Positions 11,813-20,639 of a stretch of 64,000 bases of DNA are shown in pieces. Position 1 is the stretch's first letter. The number at the start of each line of letters is the position of its first letter. The translations under genes and the position numbers were made by a program. The notes under the pieces are model-generated. The model ran no database searches and was not told the DNA's origin. It saw only the letters and a program-made list of their open reading frames with translations. Source of the stretch: Plantago major (lineage: Eukaryota > Streptophyta > Magnoliopsida > Lamiales > Plantaginaceae); NCBI GenBank assembly GCA_026545765.1, contig CM048841.1, forward strand, positions 63,537,608 to 63,601,607, read 5' to 3'.

Positions 11813-11825
11813 GGCTCTGATGCCA
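11813..11825 (-). promoter_or_regulatory. Primer-binding site of B
   Basis: Read on the minus strand it is TGGCATCAGAGCC, two bases inside the LTR. It differs at one base from the complement of plant initiator-Met tRNA (TGGTATCAGAGCC). Confidence 0.85.
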
Positions 11826-11827
11826 CT

Positions 11828-12682
11828 TGTTAGAACTTAAGATCCCGGATTGGTACTAGGAATTAGACCAACAGACAATGTTGCCAACAATGTTGTTCAA
11901 CACGCCTACGCTAATGATAGCAGCGGAAGAATAATAATGAAACTTATATTACCAAGCCAATATATAGAAAAATATATTGGCAGCGCCTTAGGCAAAATAT
12001 CTACTGACATGAAAAGTAGATCTAATCAACTAGATTTAATACAATCACAAACGATTGATTAAACAACCAAAACTAGCCCTAGAAAAACCAACAGTAAAAG
12101 CTATTCTAGGTCGATGTTTGAAAGAGTTATTCCAACAATGAATACTCTTAGACAAACTCTAAAGCTAGCAGAAAACAAGAAGCCTAAACTCTTTTAATAT
12201 AATCTCGATTGATCATCAAAAGGCCCAACCTTGCTTTGCTGAATCCTTGCATATATATACTTGAAATATCGACCTCTTCCATCTATGTCGAAAGGCAATA
12301 GAATTTCAGCAAAGGCAATTTTCCTTTTACTTGTTTTCTTCAATATACGTATAGAAGGAAATTCCCATATTTCGATTCTTCATAAAATATGTTCCTTCTT
12401 GCTTTCACCACAAGCTGTTCTTTTTCCTTAAATCATCTCTTGTTCGATTTGTCAATACTTCCAGTCCAAGTTTCCTGCCCAATGTGCTTTGTCTTTGATG
12501 TCGACCGCAATGTTATATCTTCAATGTTATGCCAGCATTGAATTCTATCCTGTCACAATGTTATACAACATTGGTAGTCCTGCAGCTTCACAAACAACAA
12601 CAAACACAAACTTGAAACTGATTATTGAAAGACAAGATTATCAAAATATAAATGCATACTGCACATGCATACTGCACTTTCA
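11828..12682 (-). repeat. 5' LTR of copia B
   Basis: 855 bp running TGTTAGAACT to TGCACTTTCA on the plus strand. The primer site adjoins it at 11813-11825. It is almost the same as 2017-2840, and a diverged relative of K (50689-51585). Confidence 0.92.
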
Positions 12683-14318
12683 GGGGTGAATAGTCTTTTA
12701 AAACTTTTGTCGATAAACACTATTTCTCAGATATTTGTGAAGATATCTGATACTTAGATTCAGAGCGCGGAAGACTTAAGATAGATAAGTGCAGAAACAG
12801 TTAAAGTGTGTGTGTGTTGCTGAAAAGTAAGTACAGAAATGTAAATAACACAGCAAGTATAGTGGTATCTGGAGGTGGCGTAATCCTCCAACTAATCCAC
12901 TTCAGTCTTCCAAAGACCTAGAATTCACTAGAATAGATATTTGAGGTCACCTTACAAAGATCCTATTCTAAGACTTCTTAAACAAATGGTTCCCAACCAA
13001 ATGTTCCCCCTGAGTTATTCCCCGGCTTTCTCAGCCAAGTACTTCCTATACTCAGAAACCTTTTTGAGTTGTTCCCTAGCTTCCCAAGCTAAGTACTTCC
13101 TATACTCAATAACCTTGGAGTTATTCCCTAGCTTCCCAAGCTAAGTACTTCCTGTACTCCACGCCAGTAATGGTGTTGGTTTTGGTTTGAGTTGTCAGAT
13201 GAGCTTCTTATATTAACTTTTCAGTTAATCAGGTAGCTCTGTTAATCAAGTATACTTAATACACTTTTCAATGTATGGTATCTTGTTCTTTTACTGACCC
13301 AAGTCTTATGATAACTGTTTAAGAGAATGAATCTCAGATATGTGATCTTTCGATTCAATTCCTTCACAGATAGCTTAACTTGTTTAGGATCAGGACACTT
13401 AGAACTTCAGTGCTACTTAAGATCAAAAGCTATGGTCGCAACAGTAAGCTGAAGGATAAGTAGTTTGCTTTGAGAGAGTAAGATATTCAGAGTATGTTTC
13501 AGCGTCTGAGGTTCAAGGTTGTGTGTTCTAAGGTGTCTCTTCAAGCAGTCTAAGTGTTGATATTTATAGATGAATTTGAATGCTGTTGAATAGTATCCGT
13601 TAGGCTCAAATTCAAACTATTGATATCTGTGTATAGTACTATAGCAGGTTTGTCTTCTTCTACAGAAGCAACCATTGCTTTTGTTCAGACATCTCTGTCC
13701 GTGCATTAAATGCATTGTACCATACTTTTTGTCCTGTAGTGCCAACGGAACTATGCTTTGTTATCAGAGATTTGACTTAAACAGCTTTCTCTGAGTTTTT
13801 TCGCAGGTTCTTATCTTCAACTTCAGATACCACTTAAATTGAAAACAACTTTGTTTGCAATATTTTCTTTTTCAGAAATGTCGTTAAAGCTCAAGGTATC
13901 TGAGTGCAGATATCTGTGGACACTTTCCTTGTTTTCCAGATTGACCCTTTTAATTCTTAGATATCTCTTGTGACTCAGTTTGTCCAAAACTATTCGTGTC
14001 TTCAAGATATCTGGCCAAGGTATCTGTAAAACTATTTCAGTAATCTTGTGCAGTTCTTCAAGTCTTCAATGTCGTTGAACTTGTTCTGCTTGGACGTCTT
14101 CTTCTTGGTCTTCTCTTCATAAAATAAAAATTACATTTTGAGACCTAACATCCTATACAAGATTAACTAGACTATCATACAAAGTGGGTTTCCTCTTTTA
14201 CAATGTTCAAGTGAACCAAGAGTACTAGTCACCTTTCTGAGACTAAGATAGGTCATCATGTTGCTTGATCAAAACTAAAAGGATATTTCTAACAAAATAT
14301 CTAACAAATTTCCTAACA
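12683..14318 (-). repeat. 5' LTR of copia A
   Basis: This is the reverse complement of the C-family LTR: it ends at CCTAACA (the TGTTAGG start on the minus strand) and contains the same hairpin minisatellite (13006-13163), AGATATCT words and the TCTTTTACAATGTTCAAGTG block. The U5 end next to B is incomplete. Several mismatches to the C LTRs place it as a family member, not a recent sister copy. Confidence 0.87.
13006..13163 (-). repeat. LTR hairpin minisatellite in A (3 units)
   Basis: Three units of about 50 bp share the frame AAGTACTTCCTATACTC. Each carries a short inverted repeat around a CCC/GGG loop, for example TAGCTT-CCC-AAGCTA and GGCT/AGCC. The same array recurs in every C-family LTR of the window with 2 to 5 units. 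Confidence 0.8.
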
Positions 14319-14741
14319 AGCTTGCCTTGGGATCGGTGTAGGCAGGGTGGGCTGAGGAGGCTGGAGGTTGTTTGATCCAAAGCATCCTTGAATAGTAGTG
14401 AGTATGAGGCCAAACTGATTCTCATTCATCCCGAACTCACTAGGACGAATGATCTGCCCATTTGGAAGGGTAAAGTTTCTTCCTGGAGGAGGACCATGTG
14501 TTCCTGACGGAGGAACTTTTCCTTCGACTCCAATCACCTGGGTCCTTACTGGCCGATTTGCAGCTCTTTCCTCTTCAGATGAGAGACTAGCAGTACGGCC
14601 ATCGCAAGGATAATCCGTTGCATCTCTTGGAGGAACTCTTACTACTCTGTTTCTCCTAGTAAGAGGTCCACCCCTTTGTCGTGGAGCAGGCGTACCAATT
14701 GCAGTGGCTGTGGTTCTTGCGGACCTTCTTGTTCTTGCCAT
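14319..14741 (-). CDS. gag: Gypsy E gag, N-terminal part
   Basis: The frame starts MARTRRSARTTATAIG shortly after the primer site and runs 141 codons to the junction with A. It is Arg/Pro-rich, with NGQIIRPSEFGMNENQFGLI before the cut. The core Retrotrans_gag domain is not in the visible part, so the assignment rests on the position after a gypsy primer site and on the basic N-terminus. Confidence 0.6.
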
Positions 14742-14792
14742 TACTGAAGAGAACGGGACTTTTTGTAAAGATTCCCACAGACGGCGCCAAAA

Positions 14793-15717
14793 TGTTGAGG
14801 GTGTAACTCCCCAACTACTTAGATATTGTTCAACTCCACTAACGAGTGCCAAGGTAAGAAGCTCCGTACACGGTAAGAGCCGATGTGTAAGAACCAGCGA
14901 CCAACTACTTTGATAAGGACCTGCACAAGTGACTTGAGTGGGGGGGTTAGTACCCGGTTTGCTAAGTGTCAAACCGGTTAGAGACTTTACTCGAGAGTGA
15001 CTGAAGATCTACTCTGTATAATGCTCGGGATTAGGTTCGTGAAGTGACCTCCTTGTTCTTGTGGGGATGTGTGCCTTATTTATAGGCTATCATCAAAATG
15101 GGAGGCCTTGCTAGGATTGCGCCAAGTGTAGGGCTACGATTGAGCCACCAAGGCATGTCTTAGGCCCATAGCCCAATAATGATGCTTAGCCCATGCCATT
15201 TTGGGATTTGGGGGTAGTTTAGTCATTATTGGAAGAGTTTTAGAGGATGTAACCGGGTCTGCCGAGATCCCAGGTTCGGAGAGGTTGGTCCGGACGCCTG
15301 GTCCAGACCGTATTGGGGTATCAGATGAGGAAGTTATCCCATGTCTGCCCACTTCTTCCGACTCGGAGCCCAAGGTTCGGACATCCTACTCTTTGGTGCC
15401 TGCCTGCTTGGCTACTTGTGAGACCTGTCCTGCTTGATCCGAATGGTCGTTTGCTTCGGAGGCCTTGGGTCGGAGAAAGTACTGTCCAAGCACTATGTCT
15501 CCTTTCCCAGAGAGGCCCGGACCAAGGTGGGTCGGACCTTTAGTAGGCTCCAGATCCTCTGTTCCTTTCTTTTAAGGTGGGTCGGACCATGGTAGGTCTG
15601 TCCGGATCGGACCGTTGGCTCGGACAAATATGTCTCGGATCCATTAGATGACTTAGGACGCCTCAGAATTCGTTCCAAGGTCCTTTATGACGGATTGGAC
15701 ATATTTCCGTATCAACA
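14793..15717 (-). repeat. 5' LTR of gypsy E
   Basis: 925 bp running TGTTGAGGGT to CCGTATCAACA on the plus strand. It is much more GC-rich than its neighbours and crowded with TCGGACC/GGTCCGGA words between about 15240 and 15650. TGT...ACA ends and the adjoining primer site define it; the partner LTR is not in the window. Confidence 0.75.
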
Positions 15718-16330
15718 GTGTTGAATAAACGCCTTCGGGGAGAATTCACCCCTTCGGACTGGAACCCTAGTCATAAAATGAATTGGGGAGCATTCTTAGT
15801 AAAGAAATATGTACCAGCAGTTATACCTTCAAAACCAGAAAGGAAACTGATATTGGGGATGTTGAAGAATTCCCATATCTATAGGCTTTTATATGCTGCA
15901 CCCAGTGGCCTATCCACACTGTATGTACTGGAGTTCTACAACAACTCCAAAATCTTCACAAAGGTTGTGAATGATGAAGAAGAAAAATACATGCAGACTG
16001 AAGTCCAAGGACAAGAAATTGTTCTAGACTGCAAGGCTTTCTGCAAAATATTCCGATTGAAAAATCGAGGAACAATTGAGGATATCAACATCAAGGATGC
16101 ATCAATGATTCAAGGCGACAAAGAACTATTTAAGGAAATCCAGTTGGAAAATGCAAAAGGTTTCCCAGGAGACTTTATTCTGAAAGCTATTAGAACAAGT
16201 CATCTTTAGAAACACTGGAGTACTTTGGCTCTCATCCTGGTCCGTTTCTTTGATGGCAACAAAGGTGGAGTAGACCAGATAAGTATGGAGAGATGGATGA
16301 TGACGCATCTTCTGAACAAGAAGAATGAAG
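15718..16330 (+). pseudogene. Accessory gene of D, N-terminal region
   Basis: The sequence LNKRLRGEFTPSDWNPSHKM corresponds to NNRLVGVFNPDHWTSNHRM in C (about 24960-25015). It continues with RKLILGMLKN, a VLEFYNN motif and VQGQEIVLDCKAFCKIFRL. The REFYA/LEFYN motif followed by a (V)xGxxxxL segment recalls the accessory gene of B. E interrupts it on the left and C on the right. No function is recognised. Confidence 0.65.
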
Positions 16331-16335
16331 GGCAG
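16331..16335. repeat. Target-site duplication of C (left)
   Basis: GGCAG directly before the TGTTGGG start of the C LTR; the identical GGCAG follows the 3' LTR at 32608-32612. A 5-bp duplication is standard for copia integrase. Confidence 0.88.
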
Positions 16336-18043
16336 TGTTGGGAAATTTGTTGGGAAATTTCTTGAGAAATTTGTTAGGAATTTTGTTAGATATTTTGTAA
16401 AGAATATCTGTTTAAGTTTTGATCAGCAACATGATGACTTATCTTAGTCTCAGAAAGGTGATTAGTACTCTTGGTTCACTTGAACATTGTAAAAGAGGAA
16501 ACCCACTAAGTATGATAGTCTAGCTAATCTTGTATAGGATGTTAGGTCTCAAAATGTAATTTTTATTTTATGAAGAGAAGACCAAGAAGAAGACATCCAA
16601 GCAGAAAGCTCAACAACATTGAAGACTTCAAGAAAACTGCACAAGATTACTGAATCTGTTGTTCAGATATCTTAGCCAGATATCTTGAAGACACGAATAG
16701 TTTCAAACAAACTGTGTCACAAGAGATATCTGAGAAATAAGAAACATATCTGAAAACAAGGAAAGTGTCCACAGATATATATTCTCAGATACCTTGAGCT
16801 TTAACCACATTTCTGAAAATGGAATATATATTGCAAACAAAGTTGTTTCAATAAACACAAGTGGTATCTGAAGAATGAAGATAAGGACGTGCAAAGAATC
16901 AGATAACACTAGTCTCTGATACAAAGCATAGTTCCGTTGACACTACAGGACAAAAAGTATAGTACAATGCATTTAATGCACGGACAGAGATGTCTGATTA
17001 AAAGCAACGGCAGCTTCTGAGAAGAAGACAAAACGTGCTACAGTACTATACACAGATATCAATTGTTTGAATTTGAGCCTAACGGATACTATTCAAACGG
17101 CACTCAAATTCATCTAAAAATATCAACACTTAGACTGCTTGAGAGAAGACACTGAACACCTTGAACTGCATACAAACGCTGAACATCCTACTCTCTCAAA
17201 GCAACTTACTTATCCTCAAAGCTTTCTGTTGCGACCAAAGCTTTTGATCTTGAGTAAACACTGAAGTTCTAAGTGTCCAGATCCTAAACAAGCAAAGCTA
17301 TCTGTGAAGGAGTTGAATCAAAAGATCAACTATCTGAGATTCATTCTCTTGAACAGATATCATAAGACTTGGGTCAGTAAAATCGAACAAGATACCATAC
17401 GCTGTAAAGTGTATTAAGTAACTTAGTTCACAGAGCTATCTGATTAACTGAAAAGTTATTAAGACGCTCATCTGACAACTCAAACCAAAACCAACACCAT
17501 AATCGTGGAGTATGTGAAGTACTTAGTTTGAAAAATCAGGGAATAACTCCAAGGTTACCAGAGTATAGGAAGTACTTGATTTGGGAAACTAAGGAATAAC
17601 TCCAAGGTTATTGAGTATAGGAAGTACTTAGCTTGGGAAGCTAGGGAATAACTCAAAGGTTTCTGAGTATAGGAAGTACTTGGCTGTGAAAGCCGGGGAA
17701 CATTTGGTTGGGAACCAATTGTTAATAATCTTAGAATAGGATTATTGTAAGGAGAACTCAATTATCTGCTCGTGAATTCTAGGTCTCGATAGACCGAATC
17801 GGATTAGTTGGAGGATTACGCCACCTCCAGATACCACTATACTTGTGTCATTTACGCTTCAGATTTACATTTCAAAGAACACACACACACATATTAACTG
17901 CTTCAGACTTATCTTTATTAAGTCTTCCGACTCGATTCTAAGTATCGATATCTATTCGATATCGAGAAATAGTTGTTATCGAAAAAGTTTTAAAAGACTA
18001 TTCACCCCCCTCGCCTTTTTACTTTGCGTTATCTGAACCAACA
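16336..18043 (+). repeat. 5' LTR of copia C
   Basis: Runs TGTTGGGAAA to ACCAACA. It starts with AAATTTGTT/AAATTTCTT repeats, carries the hairpin minisatellite (17505-17703), an (AC)n run near 17880 and a short poly(C) stretch before the end. The last 300 bases differ from the 3' LTR much more than the rest. Confidence 0.92.
17505..17703 (+). repeat. LTR hairpin minisatellite in C 5' LTR (4 units)
   Basis: Four units of about 50 bp built on GAGTATAGGAAGTACTT, then an inverted repeat (for example TAGCTT-GGG-AAGCTA, GGCT-GTGA-AAGCC), then GGGAATAACTC. Arms differ between units while mostly staying complementary. Confidence 0.8.
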
Positions 18044-18045
18044 AG

Positions 18046-18060
18046 TGGTATCAGCAGAGG
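18046..18060 (+). promoter_or_regulatory. Primer-binding site of C
   Basis: TGGTATCAGCAGAGG begins two bases after the LTR end; its first nine bases match the plant initiator-Met tRNA complement exactly. Confidence 0.8.
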
Positions 18061-18157
18061 TTCACCACCTTTCCAGACCGAACCTAGATCCCCAGATAGG
18101 TGAAGGAACTTTGTCCACTTTTGAGGACTATTTAATTTGTGTGTTAAGTGTGCAGGT

Positions 18158-20252
18158 ATGTCTCTGAGTGATGCACCCGTTCTCAAACCAGAGAACTACG
18201 AGAAATGGAAAAACAACATGATGCTCCACCTTGAAGCCATAAGTGACGAGATGATCGAAGTAATAAAGAATGGCCCAATAGTCATTCAACAACTTAAGCA
18301 AGTCATGGAGGTTTCGAGTGGAAGAGACAGAGATCAAAGCGAAGGATCTTCACAAACAGATGCGTCAACTCTGGACAAGATCTACTGGTCAAGTTATTTA
18401 CAAACCAAAGCCCAGAGAACTCTGGACATCGGAAGATGCCAAGAGGAATCGTCTGGATGGTCAAGCTCGTAACATCATCATCAGATCGACACCAGAGCAC
18501 ATACAGTGCAAACTGTGGGGTGCTAAAATGGCGAAAGTTGCCTGGAAATTGATTGAAGAAATCTGTGCCGGAGCTGAGAAAACCAAGGAAAACAAGTTCG
18601 AAGTTCTAAAGTTGAAATTTCAAAATTTCAAACAAGGTCCTACTGAAACTCTGGAAGAACTTGATTTCAGGTTTACCACTCTCATGAGTGATATGGCAGC
18701 ACTTGGGGAAAGCAATAGATACTCTCAGTCAGAGAAGATTAAGACTGTTGTTAGAAGTCTTAACCACAACTGGGAGCATACTAAATTCTTTTATTTTAAC
18801 CAAGGTATGCCAAATATCACTCCAGTAGAACTTTTCTCTCATCTTGCTACTGTTGACTATGAGACAACTCAGAGAGAACAAACAACTGAAAAGTTGCAGA
18901 ATGTTGCTCTAGTTACTCAAGGAACTTCTGAAAAGAAGAAAAGCAAGGAGGAGACTGAGGATGCTCTTGCTGCAAAGCAAATGAGCAAATTTGTCAGTCG
19001 AGAAATTGAGAGAAGAAAAGCCAAAGAGAAGCTGAAAAAGCATCTAGGCTCAAACTATCACCAGTACAAAAATATGCAAAGCTCGCTGAACAAGCCAGTT
19101 CAGAAAGTATCATGTACTGAGGAAGCAGAAATTGGAAACGATATATGTTTCTATTGTCAGAAACCTGGCCACTTCAAGAAGGATTGTCCTGCCCTCAACA
19201 AACTAAGGACAGGCGACAAGAAAGATAGAAGAATCTTCAGAAGAAGCCAGAAAGCTTTGTTAACTGAAGAAAGAAAGAAAATCCAAATTCAATTGGATGC
19301 TCTAGACGTTGAGACAGATTCTGAAGATGACAATTCAGATGATTCAACCTTACCATCACCAGAATCATGTGGAGTTACTCATGATACAATCGACTTCGGC
19401 CTCAAGAAGAATGAAATGTGTGGAGTTGCTGAAATTGACGGACCAGACATCTCCAACATAGAAAACTGTCTTATGGCTGATGAGGTAACACATACTTCTT
19501 GCTACACTTATGAAAGTGATGAAGAGGCAATAAAAAATCTAGAAAATCTCAGGAAAGAACTTGACATCTATGAAAGAGAATTTCTAATGATCCGAGCTAG
19601 AGCCGAAAACCTTGAAGAAGAAAAGAATTCTTTTGAAAAGGAAAATTTTCAATTAGTTAAAGAATCTGAGAGAAAGGTTGCTGAAAATGCATCTCTCAAA
19701 GCTCAGATATCTGAGACTGAAAAGTCACATAAAGAAGCAATGGCTGAGTTACGAAAGAATTATGAAGATCTTCGTTCTGAAAACAAGGAACTCAAGAAGA
19801 AAGAACTATCCTTTCAATCTTATGCCAAAGCTAGTGACACTCTTACTGAAGTACAATCTTACTTAAGAGATCCTTCAGAAAAGAAAGGACTTGGGCTGAA
19901 TACACAGACAGATTGTTCTATCACTCTGAATAAGAGTAAGGAGAAAAGAACATTTGTAAGTACTCAGCAAGACGGTTCCCATGCAATCTACAGTATTGGT
20001 GAAAAGACAAAGATTGTTGACAAAGGAAAGGCAGTTGCGACTAAACCTTTGTGGGAAAAACAAGTCAAAAACAAAACTGTTGGGTATGTCTCTGAAAAGA
20101 AACACAACACTGAAAAGTGTAAACACCCACAGTGCTATGTCTCTCAAAAAGGTAGAATTGCAGGAGCTGGCAAATTCTCCCATGTCACTTTTTCTAGAAA
20201 GAAATTGGATCAACCAGAGACTAGCAAAGTCACGAGAAAAGATCTCAGATAG
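18158..20252 (+). pseudogene. gag: Copia C gag
   Basis: The start MSLSDAPVLKPENYEKW at 18158 is chosen because it matches element A and lies about 100 bases after the primer site. Domains are UBN2/DUF4219 gag (about 18160-18900), a basic region, the CFYCQKPGHFKKDC knuckle (about 19147-19190), an acidic linker (about 19300-19400) and a long coiled coil (about 19520-19860) followed by GLGL, as in Sirevirus Gag. A CAGGTATGT splice-donor-like string overlaps the start codon (18153-18161). Mostly open with few breaks. Confidence 0.85.
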
Positions 20253-20639
20253 CTTCAAGTGCTCGAAACGGTATTGGCTACAAAGGCATCGGAAAACAAC
20301 TTGCTCATGAGTACAAGCTGGAGCAAGAACGATGGTTGAAAGCTAGAATTGCTCAAAGCAATTATCAGAAGTGGAAGTTAAATCAAGCCACTGAAAATCT
20401 GAATGCCAGGGCTAGAAGAAATCTGGCAAGGAAGGCTAAGTTTGCTGAAAAGCAAACTCGGAAACCCGATGTTTCGAAAGCATCATATGGAGCACCTAGG
20501 AACACACCAAGGAAGAAAATAATTCTTACAAATGATAACATTCATTCAAAAGAATTCTCCTTACGTTCTCGCAGACAAAAGCATGTTTCAAAGAAATTCA
20601 TTCAAAATGGATTCCTCTGGAAGAACTTTTGATTCGACG

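Larger units (their letters stand above)
2017..12682 (-). mobile_element. Copia element B (Sirevirus-like), nearly whole, nested in A
   Basis: This is a 10.7 kb minus-strand copia element with LTRs at both ends (11828-12682 and 2017-2840), an initiator-Met primer site, gag-PR-INT-RT-RH order, an extra gene after RNase H and several polypurine tracts before the 3' LTR. The last two traits and the coiled-coil gag mark a Sirevirus. Long gag-pol frames remain open. Breaks are few: about one in gag-pol, one in the extra gene, and an incomplete outer end of the left LTR. It is the innermost, hence youngest, insertion of the left nest. LTRs agree at most positions apart from a few local clusters of difference. 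Confidence 0.92.
1..14318 (-). mobile_element. Copia element A (Sirevirus-like), partial, split by B
   Basis: This is a minus-strand Ty1/copia element. Its 5' LTR is 12683-14318 and its gag runs leftward from 1946 to the window edge; pol and the 3' LTR lie outside. B (2017-12682) sits between its LTR and gag. A belongs to the same family as C: gag and the LTR match closely over their full visible length. Its outer LTR end (CCTAACA at 14312-14318) abuts the gag of gypsy E, so A inserted into E. The primer-site region at the A/B junction is not complete. A is a broken, fairly young fossil. Confidence 0.88.
14319..15717 (-). mobile_element. Gypsy element E (Tat-like), partial
   Basis: This minus-strand Ty3/gypsy piece has a 5' LTR at 14793-15717, a TTTGGCGCCGTCTGTGGG primer site (14774-14791) and the start of gag, cut off by the insertion of A at 14318. 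The rest lies left of the window. At its right end D's accessory gene resumes at 15718, so E inserted into D. Confidence 0.8.

Noticed and set aside
15134-15678. Open frames on both strands of the E LTR
   Set aside because: GC-rich LTR sequence with repeated TCGGAC words gives chance frames; bounded by LTR ends and the primer site.
17879-17893. (AC)n microsatellite as an independent feature
   Set aside because: A regular part of the C-family LTR, present at the same place in all copies.
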